From: Candidatus Fibrimonadaceae bacterium
GTDB lineage: Bacteria > Fibrobacterota > Fibrobacteria > Fibrobacterales > Fibrobacteraceae
Reading direction: 5' to 3'
Assembly (NCBI GenBank): GCA_031281275.1
Contig: JAITFP010000114.1
Coordinates: 1-43,769 of the forward strand
DNA length: 43,769 nucleotides
Part shown: positions 25,865 to 33,486 of the stretch, piece after piece
Layout of the letters: each line of letters starts with the position of its first letter
How positions within the stretch are numbered: position 1 is the first letter of the stretch
Translations under genes and position numbers: made by a program
The notes under the pieces: generated by a model
What the model was told of the DNA's origin: nothing
Seen by the model: only the letters and a program-made list of their open reading frames with translations
The model's database searches: none

Positions 25865-26308
25865 ATGTCTTCGTCAATGAATCTAGAAGAAACCATTAAA
25901 GTCTATAAAGATTTTTTGAAATCCAAAGGTTTGTTGTACACGCAACCGCGTGAAGTTATTTTAAAAGAAGCGATGTCTGCTCTTTATCATTTTTCTGCCG
26001 ATGAGTTAACTTCGCAAATGCACAAAAACGGCATAAACATAAGCCGTGCCACGGTTTATAGAACGCTTGCCTCCATGAAGGAAGCCGGAATTTTAAGCTC
26101 TGTTGATTTTGGGCACGGGCACATTCACTACGAAGCAAAAAAAACAAAAAAATACCACGAGCATATAACCTGCGAAAAATGCAATGCTATTTACGAAATA
26201 CAAGTTGATAATTTGGCAAAAGTGATAAATGCAGCTGGGGCAAAAGCCAAGTTTAAGCATATAGAATATGCGATTAGAATTTCTGGGGTGTGTGAAAAAT
26301 GCTTATGA
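25865..26308 (+). CDS. Fur-family metalloregulator, probably Zur
   Basis: A 147-residue DNA-binding repressor. A winged helix (residues 10-85) has YTQPREVILKEAM and the recognition helix ISRATVYRTLASM. The dimerisation domain contains HGHIHYE, the metal-site run HEHITCEKC and a second CEKC at the very end, giving the four-cysteine structural zinc site. The neighbouring znuA, znuC and znuB genes make zinc the likely effector, so Zur is preferred over Fur or PerR, but sequence alone does not prove it. The TGA stop overlaps the ATG of the next gene as ATGA. Confidence 0.85.
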   Translation: MSSSMNLEETIKVYKDFLKSKGLLYTQPREVILKEAMSALYHFSADELTSQMHKNGINISRATVYRTLASMKEAGILSSVDFGHGHIHYEAKKTKKYHEHITCEKCNAIYEIQVDNLAKVINAAGAKAKFKHIEYAIRISGVCEKCL

Positions 26309-26934
26309 AAAATACCTTCTTAATATGTGCTTTGATTGTTATAGCATTTACATTTTCCTGTTCTTCATATAACAATGAAATAAAATATGGTTCATTTATA
26401 TATGAAGGTCAAACATATAAAACAGTGAAAATCGGTGAACAGAATTGGATGGCAGAAAACCTTAACTATGCCGTGACAGGTAGTAAATGCGGCACTACTG
26501 CAGGTGAAACTCTCACGGATGAGAATACAATTAACTGTGACCTTTATGGTAGATTATATAATTGGACTAAGGCAGTATGTCCATCAGGCTGGCATATTCC
26601 GAGTTATGATGAATGGAACACATTGGTAAGCTATGTTGAAAGTGATAATAAATGCAGTGATTGCGCAGGCAAATACCTCAAGGCTACTAGCGGTTGGAAC
26701 AATAGAGGCAATGGCAATGACAAATATGGTTTTGCTGCATTGCCGGGTGGCAGCAGTAATTTTTCGGATGGTAGTTTATACAATGCTGGTAATTATTTCG
26801 CTATCTGGTGGAGTACTACAGAATTTGATTTCAGAGGTGCTTATAATTTTAGCATGGACTGCCGCGACGAACGTGTCACTTGGAGTACTGGTGAGAAAAC
26901 GAGTTGGTTCAGCGTACGTTGCCTTCAAGATTAA
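26305..26934 (+). CDS. FISUMP-domain lipoprotein in the zinc locus
   Basis: A 209-residue predicted lipoprotein (MKNTFLICALIVIAFTFSC, lipobox-like FSC) with almost no linker before a single FISUMP domain (IGEQNWMAENLNYAV, CPSGWHIPSYDEW, GFAALPGGSSNF, WFSVRCLQD). Extra cysteines (CGTTAGETL, NKCSDCAG) are present in the variable loops. The ATG overlaps the stop of the Fur-family gene, so the two are translated from one transcript. The znuA gene follows with its own promoter-like sequence. Its place between a zinc regulator and a zinc transporter is unusual for this domain and suggests zinc-regulated surface display. Confidence 0.8.
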   Translation: MKNTFLICALIVIAFTFSCSSYNNEIKYGSFIYEGQTYKTVKIGEQNWMAENLNYAVTGSKCGTTAGETLTDENTINCDLYGRLYNWTKAVCPSGWHIPSYDEWNTLVSYVESDNKCSDCAGKYLKATSGWNNRGNGNDKYGFAALPGGSSNFSDGSLYNAGNYFAIWWSTTEFDFRGAYNFSMDCRDERVTWSTGEKTSWFSVRCLQD

Positions 26935-26940
26935 TTTTTC

Positions 26941-26971
26941 TACATTTACCCCCAACATCAAAGGAGAAATG
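26941..26971 (+). promoter_or_regulatory. znuA promoter -10 and ribosome-binding site
   Basis: TTTTTC-TACATT (hexamer 26941-26946) starts just after the FISUMP stop, and AAAGGAG (26961-26967) lies 6 bases before ATG 26974. Here the leader is long enough for a Shine-Dalgarno sequence. I could not identify a Zur operator palindrome. Confidence 0.5.
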
Positions 26972-26973
26972 TT

Positions 26974-27954
26974 ATGTTTAGAAAATTCCCACTTTTTGCC
27001 CTCGCATTGTGCTTGGTTTTAGCAACTTCTTGCGAAGAGAAAAAAACTAAAGCCTCACCTGATGGCAAGGTAAATATAGTTGCCACAATTTTCCCGCTTT
27101 ACGATTTTTCAAGAGCGGCTGCAAAAGAACAGGCAAATATAACAATGCTAACTCCCCCTGGCAGTTCCATACATTCTTATGAACCAAGCCCAGCAGATAT
27201 AAAAAACATTCAAAACGCAGATGTATTTTTATTCATAGGCGGTGAAAACGATGCGTGGATTGACCGTATTTTAAGCACGCTAGATACCACAAAAATGAAA
27301 ATCGTTCGTTTATTTGATTTTGTTAAACTCTACGAAGAAGAAGAGAAAGAAGGAATGCAACCCGAACCCGAAGAAGAAAGCGACCCATTGCAACCCGAAG
27401 AACCTGGCAAACTTGAAATAGAATACGATGAGCATATTTGGACAAGCCCCAAAAATGCCGTTTTGATGATTGATGCAATAAAGAATGCACTTTGCGAAAA
27501 AGATACAGCAAATTGCGAAAAGTATAAGGAAAATTCTCAAACTTATGTTTCTCAAATAGACAGTTTATCAAAGGAACTCGCGCAAATTGTTGGTTCTGCA
27601 AAGAGAAAGCAAATTGTGGTAGCCGATAGATTTCCCTTTCGCTATTTAACCGAGGAATATGGCTTGGACTACGCAGCAGCTTTTTCCGGCTGTTCCGACC
27701 AATCAGATGCTACTCCCAAAACAATAGCATTCTTGATTAACACGGTCAAAAACAATAAAGTTCCATATATATACCACGTTGAATTGACCAACCGAAACAC
27801 AGCAGAGGCAGTGGCAGAGCAAACGGGAGCAAAAATGCTTTTGCTGCATTCCTATCACAATGTTTCAAAACAAGAGTTTGAAAACGGAACAACATATTTG
27901 GATTTGCTAAAGCAAAATATAGCGAATTTAAAAACCGGACTTTTGGAAGAATAA
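26974..27954 (+). CDS. znuA: zinc ABC transporter substrate-binding lipoprotein ZnuA
   Basis: A 326-residue cluster A-I metal-binding protein anchored by lipobox ATSC. It captures zinc (possibly manganese) in the periplasm for the ZnuCB permease. Visible are NIVATIFPLYDFSRA, PPGSSIHSYEPSPADI with a metal-ligand histidine, DEHIWTSPKNA with a second, ADRFPFRYLTEEYGL, and LLHSYHN near the end. In place of the usual His-rich loop there is an acidic loop (about residues 114-145, rich in Glu and Pro). The znuC gene begins 6 bases after the stop. Confidence 0.9.
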   Translation: MFRKFPLFALALCLVLATSCEEKKTKASPDGKVNIVATIFPLYDFSRAAAKEQANITMLTPPGSSIHSYEPSPADIKNIQNADVFLFIGGENDAWIDRILSTLDTTKMKIVRLFDFVKLYEEEEKEGMQPEPEEESDPLQPEEPGKLEIEYDEHIWTSPKNAVLMIDAIKNALCEKDTANCEKYKENSQTYVSQIDSLSKELAQIVGSAKRKQIVVADRFPFRYLTEEYGLDYAAAFSGCSDQSDATPKTIAFLINTVKNNKVPYIYHVELTNRNTAEAVAEQTGAKMLLLHSYHNVSKQEFENGTTYLDLLKQNIANLKTGLLEE

Positions 27955-27960
27955 CAAGAG

Positions 27961-28602
27961 ATGAAAATTCTCTCCTGCACACAAGTTTGCGTAAAATACG
28001 AGTCCACTTTGGCTCTAAAGGATTGCAGTTTTGAATTGGATGCAGGAAATTTCTTGGGAGTATTCGGCGAGAACGGTTCAGGAAAATCCACTTTGCTAAA
28101 AAGCATCGCGGGTCTTATAAAACCAAATAGCGGCAGCATAGAATTTCACGGCATAAAAAAGAACGATATAGGCTATATGGCGCAACAAACTAGGGTTCAA
28201 AAAGACTTTCCCGCAAGCGTTCACGAAGTCGTCCTCTCCGGCACCCTTTGCAGACATTCAAGGTTTTATTTTTACAGCAAAAACGATAAAAAGCAAGCAG
28301 ATAAAAATCTAGAACTTCTCGGCATTGAGCAATTGAAACGCAAATCTATCCAAGAATTATCCGGCGGTCAAAGGCAGAGGGTTTTGCTTGCGAGAATGTT
28401 ATGTGCGGAGGCAAAACTCTTGCTTTTAGATGAACCCATGACTGGTTTGGATGCAGCTTCGTCAAAGCAGATGTGCAGTATTTTGAAAGATATAAATTCA
28501 AATGGCGCGACTATAATTATGGTTTCTCATGATGTTGAAGGGACGAGTGGGTTTTGCGATAGGGTTTTGCATTTGGGGGTGAGCAATGCTAGAACTACTT
28601 GA
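27961..28602 (+). CDS. znuC: zinc ABC transporter ATP-binding protein
   Basis: A 213-residue ABC ATPase with all motifs intact: Walker A GENGSGKST near residue 36, Q-loop YMAQQT, signature LSGGQRQRV, Walker B LLLLDEPMTGLD and the H-loop VSHD. It couples ATP hydrolysis to metal import through the adjacent permease. The last 17 bases overlap the permease gene. The intact motifs contrast with the ruined ABC ATPase at 11626. Confidence 0.92.
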   Translation: MKILSCTQVCVKYESTLALKDCSFELDAGNFLGVFGENGSGKSTLLKSIAGLIKPNSGSIEFHGIKKNDIGYMAQQTRVQKDFPASVHEVVLSGTLCRHSRFYFYSKNDKKQADKNLELLGIEQLKRKSIQELSGGQRQRVLLARMLCAEAKLLLLDEPMTGLDAASSKQMCSILKDINSNGATIIMVSHDVEGTSGFCDRVLHLGVSNARTT

Positions 28603-29416
28603 AGAACTATTTTCATACGCCTTTGTTGTGCGAGCTATAGTAGTTGGAATTTGCGTTTCGCTGTGTGCTTCTTTTTTGGGATTGCCGCTTGTTTTGCGGA
28701 GATATTCAATGATAGGAGACGGGCTTTCGCACGTTGGCTTTGGGACGCTTGCCATTGCGGTTCCGCTGGGGCTTTCGCCGCTCAAAGTTTCCATTCCTCT
28801 TGTGATGCTCGCGGCTTTTTTGTTGCTCAGAATTAGGGAAAGCTCAAAAATGCAGGGAGACGCGGCTATAGCTATAATTTCTTGCAGCTCGCTTGCCATA
28901 GGCGTGATTATAATATCTTTGACTGTTGGGATGAATACGGATGTTTGCAATTATATGTTCGGCAGTATCTTGGCTATAAAGCAAGAAGAAGTGTATTTGT
29001 GCGTTGTGATTTCTGTTGTGATACTTGCCTTGTTCATATTTTTTTACAATAAAATTTTCTCCGTGATTTTTGATGAGAACTATGCCAAAGCGAGTGGAAC
29101 GAATATTGAATTTTACAATATGCTGCTCGCACTTTTAACCGCTGTTATAATAGTTATAGGAATGAGGATTATGGGTGCAATGCTCATTTCAAGTTTGATT
29201 ATTTTTCCAGCTCTCACCTCTATGCGGCTTTTGAAAACATTTAAATCTGTTGTTGTGTGCTCTGCCTTTCTCTCGGTTATTTGTTTTTTTACGGGAATTG
29301 TAATTTCATTTGCTTACAATGTTCCAACGGGAGCTAGCATTGTTGCTGTGAATCTGATTTCGTTTTTAGTTTTTTGTTTGATTTCGTTTTTTAAAAGAAA
29401 AAAGGAGTTGCTATGA
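28586..29416 (+). CDS. znuB: zinc ABC transporter permease
   Basis: A 276-residue integral membrane protein of the ABC-3 family with about eight helices. Family signatures are GDGLSHVGFGTLAIAV, NYMFGSILAI and GMRIMGAMLISSLIIFPALT. It forms the channel for ZnuA-delivered metal. It overlaps znuC at its start and the next gene at its end (ATGA). Confidence 0.92.
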   Translation: MLELLEELFSYAFVVRAIVVGICVSLCASFLGLPLVLRRYSMIGDGLSHVGFGTLAIAVPLGLSPLKVSIPLVMLAAFLLLRIRESSKMQGDAAIAIISCSSLAIGVIIISLTVGMNTDVCNYMFGSILAIKQEEVYLCVVISVVILALFIFFYNKIFSVIFDENYAKASGTNIEFYNMLLALLTAVIIVIGMRIMGAMLISSLIIFPALTSMRLLKTFKSVVVCSAFLSVICFFTGIVISFAYNVPTGASIVAVNLISFLVFCLISFFKRKKELL

Positions 29417-29835
29417 AAATTTCCGTTTTGCCTCTTTTAATGCTTTTGCTCTTTTGCTCAAATGCAATGGCGCAAGCAAAAACCAAATCCTTTTGCCTCC
29501 TCAAAGACAGGCTCTTTGTACAGCAGGTTAGTGATATTTATTTGAATCCGCAAACTTATAGTGATAAAATAGTTCAAATTGAAGGCTTTTTTGAAAAATA
29601 TTTAGATGACGACAACCATGAACATTATGCAGTTTTTAGAAAAACTGCTGGTTGCTGCGGAGATGATGGCAGGGCAGGTTTTGAATTTGTGTATAAAAAA
29701 GAGAAACTTAACTTTAGACGAAATGAATGGATTATGGTGGAAGCCATTGTTAGAGAAAGAGCAGCAGACGTATATTTAGAGGCAATATCGGTTACCAAAA
29801 AAGATAAAGGAAAAGCGAAAGAGTTTGTGCTGTAA
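29413..29835 (+). CDS. exported DUF1980/YcgQ-like OB-fold protein of the zinc operon
   Basis: A 140-residue protein with a signal peptide (MKISVLPLLMLLLFCSNAMA). The mature part has the pattern of the C-terminal domain of YcgQ-type proteins (DUF1980): DKIVQIEGFFEKY, YAVFRKTAGCCGDDGRAGFEF and NEWIMVEAIVRE. That family is often found beside zinc transport and GTPase metallochaperone genes. The CC pair may bind metal. The ATG overlaps the znuB stop with AAAGGAG upstream, so it is the last gene of the zinc operon. Its stop codon directly abuts the ilvC stop on the other strand. Confidence 0.6.
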   Translation: MKISVLPLLMLLLFCSNAMAQAKTKSFCLLKDRLFVQQVSDIYLNPQTYSDKIVQIEGFFEKYLDDDNHEHYAVFRKTAGCCGDDGRAGFEFVYKKEKLNFRRNEWIMVEAIVRERAADVYLEAISVTKKDKGKAKEFVL

Positions 29836-31305
29836 TTACAACTGCTTCATTCCGCGCATTTTGCTGCGCAGCCACGCCCCAATTTCTTCCACTGGGTGTT
29901 GCCTTATAGCCGTATTCACCTCAATCAAGCGGCGGTTATCCACTCTGCCAGATTTGCCTTCGTTGAACACCGCACCTATAACATCTTTGCCCTGTGCTTG
30001 CATAAAGTTTTCCAAAAGCGGAACGCAACTGTTTGCAAACAAATAGCAACCGTATTCCGCGGTATCGGAAATAACCCTGTTCATTTCGTAAAGTTTTTTG
30101 CGAGATATGAGGTTTGCGATTAACGGTGTTTCGTGCAGAGATTCATAATAGGCAGAGGCAGGTTTCATTCCTGCGCTCACCATTGTTTCAAAAGCAAGTT
30201 CAACGCCAGCTTTTACCATTGCAATCATCAAAACGCCCCTGTCAAAATATTCCTGTTCTGTGATTTGAACTTCGGTAGCGGGAGTTTTCTCAAAAGTGGT
30301 TTTGCCAGTTGCATCGCGCCAAGCGAGCAATTTTTTGTCGCCATCTGCCCAGTCTTTCATCATAGTAGAGGAAAATTCACCGGAAATAATATCGTCTTGG
30401 TGCTTATGGTAAAGAGGTTTCATTATTGCTTTCAATTCTTCGGAAAGCTCAAAAGCCTTTATTTTAGCTGGATTTGAGAGCCTGTCCATCATATTTGTTA
30501 TGCCGCCTTGTTTAAGAGCCTCAGATACAGTTTCCCAGCCATATTGCAAAAGTTTGGATGCATAGGTGGGTTCAATGCCAAGCTGAACCATGCGTTCAAA
30601 GCATAGCAGAGTGCCTGTTTGGAGCATTCCGCAAAGAATGGTTTGTTCACCCATCAAGTCGCTTTTCACCTCGGCAATGAAGGAGCTTTCCAAAACTCCA
30701 GCACGATCGCTGCCAAGCCCAACTGCGTAAGCCTTTGCGTAGTCTAAACCTTTGCCTTCAGGGTCGTTCTCTCTTTTAACAGCAACCAAAGAGGGCATTC
30801 CAAAACCACGCACATATTCCGCACGAACCTCGGAGCCAGGTCCTTTTGGAGCAACCATTATAACTGTTATATCTTCTCTTATTTGCATTCCCTCTTCCAC
30901 AATATTGAAACCGTGGCTGTAAAGAAGTGCCGAGCCTTTTTTCATCAAAGGCATAATTTCTGCCACAACTTTGGAGTGTTGCTTGTCTGGCGTGAGGTTG
31001 CAAACCAAATCTGCCGTTGGGATTAAATCTTTATATACTCCAACCTTGAATCCATTTTCGCTAGCATTTGTAAAGCTGGCACGCTTTTCATCAATGGCTG
31101 CTTGCCTGAGTGCGTAAGAAACATCCAATCCGCTATCCCTCAAGTTCAACCCCTGATGCAAGCCCTGCGCGCCCGCACCTATAATTACAATTTTTTTGCC
31201 TTTAAGCGCTTCCACGCCGCGAGCAAATTCAGATGCATCCATAAAACGGCATTTGCCGAGTTCTTCTAGTTGTATGCGCAATGGCAAGGTATTGAAGTAG
31301 TTCAT
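29836..31305 (-). CDS. ilvC: ketol-acid reductoisomerase, long (class II) form
   Basis: Converts acetolactate and acetohydroxybutyrate to dihydroxy acids with NADPH and magnesium in valine, leucine and isoleucine synthesis. At 489 residues it is the long form with duplicated knotted domain, as in Escherichia coli. Features are [20 protein letters not shown] (Rossmann loop), SYALRQ (NADPH phosphate site), [30 protein letters not shown] (metal-binding Asp/Glu), and [17 protein letters not shown] in the second domain. No other ilv gene is in the window. TATATT ends 6 bases before the ATG. Confidence 0.96.
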   Translation of the reverse strand: MNYFNTLPLRIQLEELGKCRFMDASEFARGVEALKGKKIVIIGAGAQGLHQGLNLRDSGLDVSYALRQAAIDEKRASFTNASENGFKVGVYKDLIPTADLVCNLTPDKQHSKVVAEIMPLMKKGSALLYSHGFNIVEEGMQIREDITVIMVAPKGPGSEVRAEYVRGFGMPSLVAVKRENDPEGKGLDYAKAYAVGLGSDRAGVLESSFIAEVKSDLMGEQTILCGMLQTGTLLCFERMVQLGIEPTYASKLLQYGWETVSEALKQGGITNMMDRLSNPAKIKAFELSEELKAIMKPLYHKHQDDIISGEFSSTMMKDWADGDKKLLAWRDATGKTTFEKTPATEVQITEQEYFDRGVLMIAMVKAGVELAFETMVSAGMKPASAYYESLHETPLIANLISRKKLYEMNRVISDTAEYGCYLFANSCVPLLENFMQAQGKDVIGAVFNEGKSGRVDNRRLIEVNTAIRQHPVEEIGAWLRSKMRGMKQL

Positions 31306-31311
31306 GGGGGT

Positions 31312-31335
31312 AATATAGTAAAATTTTTCTATTTT
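31312..31335. promoter_or_regulatory. divergent putative -10 elements (ilvC minus, lipoprotein plus)
   Basis: TTTTACTATATT faces ilvC (6 bases from its ATG), and TTTTTC-TATTTT faces the lipoprotein gene (9 bases from ATG 31345). The second element is duplicated exactly before the paralogue at 32971. Confidence 0.5.
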
Positions 31336-31416
31336 AAATCTATTATGGCAAATAGACGTATAAAAAGGCTTCTATTGGCAACCACAATGCTTGCTGCGAT
31401 ATTTGCATATTCTTGT
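31325..31416 (+). repeat. 92-base direct duplication, copy 1
   Basis: It covers the promoter-like element, start codon and signal-peptide codons of the first lipoprotein gene. It matches 32951-33042 with two mismatches, the first 57 bases being identical. Confidence 0.85.
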
Positions 31417-31857
31417 ATTGTAAGTGGAGGTCCGTCTTACCACGCTAAGCTTGCTAAAGCAGATTGGATTTCTTATACTTCTCTTTACCCGAATGTAACT
31501 ATGAGTCCAGGGGGATATTTTCTTAATGAAATGGCGGAATACGGGTCTTATAAATATGGAAAAGATATTTGCAACTATTATATAAATAGTCTTAGTGAAG
31601 AGGAACGCAATTTATATATAAGCCAAGCTGGGGGTAGAGATAATGCTATAGCTAATTGTGTAAGAAATAATGAACAAGACAGTTTTAGTGGAGATAACGA
31701 AAAAGAACTGAAAAATTGGCTTAAATCTGTGAATACGCCATACTATGATGCTATCAACAGAGAAGTTTTTGATGGATGGAATGAGCAGTTTCTAGGCTTT
31801 TATTATGTAGGCGAGCAGTTGTATTATATTTATGTTTTCTTTATACCAGGGGAATGA
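31345..31857 (+). CDS. small lipoprotein, paralogue A, unknown family
   Basis: A 170-residue predicted lipoprotein ([20 protein letters not shown], lipobox AYSC). The mature protein has [21 protein letters not shown], a conserved cysteine in [31 protein letters not shown] and [19 protein letters not shown] recognise no family. The paralogue at 32971 shares these stretches, so the pair arose by duplication. The long frame that opens at 31270 is rejected because the promoter and signal peptide fit ATG 31345. The minus-strand MORN gene follows, ending towards it. Confidence 0.75.
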   Translation: MANRRIKRLLLATTMLAAIFAYSCIVSGGPSYHAKLAKADWISYTSLYPNVTMSPGGYFLNEMAEYGSYKYGKDICNYYINSLSEEERNLYISQAGGRDNAIANCVRNNEQDSFSGDNEKELKNWLKSVNTPYYDAINREVFDGWNEQFLGFYYVGEQLYYIYVFFIPGE

Positions 31858-31868
31858 TTTTTTCCATA

Positions 31869-31930
31869 CTACTGTACCATCCTTCCATCTATGTAATTAA
31901 ACGTACTTATCAATTCTCCATCTTTTCTTC
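31869..31930 (-). pseudogene. frameshifted last repeat of the MORN/YwqK-type gene
   Basis: Read one frame off from the intact gene, the minus strand encodes KDGELISTFNYIDGRMVQ and stops at TAG 31871-31869. This is a clear extra repeat unit of the upstream protein (pattern xGKLIxxxNYxDGxxxx). A small out-of-frame deletion just before it probably removed it from the gene, which now ends early at 31910. Confidence 0.6.
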
Positions 31931-32635
31931 GAGCAATTTTCCGTCTATATAGTTCGTCATTCTTATTAACTTTCCGTTTTTGTCAAATTCTTTCATTTCT
32001 CCGTGCGGTTTGCCATCTTTGTAATTACTTATGGATCGTAATTTTCCGTTTTCATAAAATCCTTTTATTTCTCCGTGCGGTTTGCCATCTCTGTAATTAC
32101 TTATGGATTGTAATTTTCCACTTTCATAAAAGGATTTCCATTCTCCGTTATACATACCGTTTTCGTAATTGATTACAAATTGCAAATTTCCATTTTTATA
32201 AAAGAATTTATATTCTCCGTACAGTTTGCCATCCTTATAATTCTGTACGGATCGCTTTTTTCCATTTTTGTAAAAACTTTCGTACAACTTGCCATCTTTC
32301 ATATTTCCATAATAATCTTCCATTACAATATCGCCGTAACCAGACCTCGGTATTATTATAGTTTTTCCGTTATACGGTTTATTCATTGTCTTGTCGTAAT
32401 AAACATCGCCACTTAACTCTAAGTAGTATTTCTTGCCACCTGAGCCAATATAGTAGAGCACGTCAGGCAAATCTTCCTCGTCAAACGAATCTTCTTCCTC
32501 GTCAGACTCAGTCGCTGCAAAACACACCGCACAAAGCAGAAACAGCATTGTTATTAAGATGGCAATCGTGCGATGCCCTTTACCAAAACTTTTAGCGAAG
32601 GGTTTGGCAAATATTATTTTGTTGCTAGAAGGCAT
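31910..32635 (-). CDS. exported MORN/YwqK-type repeat protein, 3' end shortened by frameshift
   Basis: A 241-residue exported protein with a signal-anchor helix (HRTIAILITMLFLLCAVCFA), an acidic patch (SDEEEDSFDEEDL) and six or so units of about 23 residues of the form YKDGKLYGEYKFFYKNGNLQ. Such repeats occur in MORN proteins and in YwqK-family putative antitoxins, and may bind lipids or partners. The frame stops at KMEN, yet a further repeat unit continues in another frame to 31869, so the end is probably a mutation. It lies in opposite orientation between the two lipoprotein paralogues; TATATT ends 10 bases before its ATG. Confidence 0.75.
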   Translation of the reverse strand: MPSSNKIIFAKPFAKSFGKGHRTIAILITMLFLLCAVCFAATESDEEEDSFDEEDLPDVLYYIGSGGKKYYLELSGDVYYDKTMNKPYNGKTIIIPRSGYGDIVMEDYYGNMKDGKLYESFYKNGKKRSVQNYKDGKLYGEYKFFYKNGNLQFVINYENGMYNGEWKSFYESGKLQSISNYRDGKPHGEIKGFYENGKLRSISNYKDGKPHGEMKEFDKNGKLIRMTNYIDGKLLEEKMEN

Positions 32636-32970
32636 ATTTGGTGTGAATATAGAAAATTTTTCAGGAAATTTATCAAAATAAGCAAAGAATTTTGCAAAAT
32701 TACCCTGACTTTTTGCAATAAATTTATTATATTTGCCCTGACTTTTTATGAAAAACGGTTATTTTGAGCGAAAAATAGACATTGTTCTGCTTTCTTGGGC
32801 ACGAGAAAGCGACAGGAAACCTTTACTTTTGCGAGGAGCTAGGCAGGTTGGGAAGTCGTCTGCGGTTCGCAATTTGGGAAAATAGACAATATTGAAATTT
32901 ATCCCTTGTATGCAGTTTCAAATGTTGTTGCGTGCTGACTAAACAAAAAATTTTCTATTTTAAATCTATT
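32636..32970. other. 335-base intergenic region with hairpins and two promoters
   Basis: The minus-strand -10 TATATT (32651-32646) serves the MORN gene and the plus-strand TATTTT (32956-32961) serves lipoprotein B. Between them, 32650-32760 holds A/T-rich near-repeats of CCCTGACTTTTT (two copies). A hairpin GCTTTCT (32789-32795)/AGAAAGC (32804-32810) follows. Beyond it is a GC-richer segment where TTGCGA (about 32836) can pair with TCGCAA (about 32874) around an inner GCAG/CTGC stem. No ORF is convincing. It may encode a small structured RNA or be the scar of a lost gene. Confidence 0.4.
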
Positions 32971-33042
32971 ATGGCAAATAGACGTATAAAAAGGCTTCTA
33001 TTGGCAATCACAATGCTTGCCGCGATATTTGCATATTCTTGT
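32951..33042 (+). repeat. 92-base direct duplication, copy 2
   Basis: This is the partner of 31325-31416, covering the same promoter-like element, start codon and signal peptide codons. Divergence rises sharply downstream in the mature coding region, so the 5' parts may be kept similar by gene conversion. Confidence 0.85.
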
Positions 33043-33486
33043 GGGACGTGTCCACGGTATTACAATGCTATAATTGCTAAAGCAAACGGGATATCATATA
33101 CTTCTCTTTATCCAGAGGCAACTATGGAGCCAAGAGGATATTTTCTTAATGAAATGGCACAATATGGGGAACAGTATGGAGAGGATATTTGTAACCATTA
33201 CATAAATAATCTCAGTGAAGAGGAACGCAATTTATATATAAAACAAGCTGAGGATAATGGTTATAAAGAAGCTATAACTTATTGTATAAATAATAATAAA
33301 CAAGGCAGCTTTTATGGAGACGCTTATGAAATTAAAGATTGGCTTAAATCTATGAACACGCCGTTCTATAACGATATAGCTAGTGAAATTTTTGTTGAAA
33401 AAAATTATAGGTTTCTTGGTTTTTATCAGGCAGACGAGCAGGAATATTATATTTTCGTTAATGAAGAAGTAATGACGTGCGAATGA
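32971..33486 (+). CDS. small lipoprotein, paralogue B, unknown family
   Basis: A 171-residue predicted lipoprotein nearly identical to paralogue A through the signal peptide and clearly related after it ([73 protein letters not shown]). It has one additional cysteine right after the lipobox (CGTC). Its TGA overlaps the ATG of the SPOR protein gene as ATGA, so unlike copy A it heads a plus-strand operon that continues to the FISUMP lipoprotein. Confidence 0.75.
   Translation: MANRRIKRLLLAITMLAAIFAYSCGTCPRYYNAIIAKANGISYTSLYPEATMEPRGYFLNEMAQYGEQYGEDICNHYINNLSEEERNLYIKQAEDNGYKEAITYCINNNKQGSFYGDAYEIKDWLKSMNTPFYNDIASEIFVEKNYRFLGFYQADEQEYYIFVNEEVMTCE

Noticed and set aside
26935-26973. A possible Zur operator between the FISUMP gene and znuA
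   Set aside because: No convincing palindrome was found in the short gap, so no operator is claimed.
32830-32890. Segment around GGTTCGCAA considered as a tRNA T-arm or RNase P RNA piece
   Set aside because: No acceptor stem, anticodon arm or conserved RNase P core could be placed around it. No tRNA or rRNA was recognised in the window.
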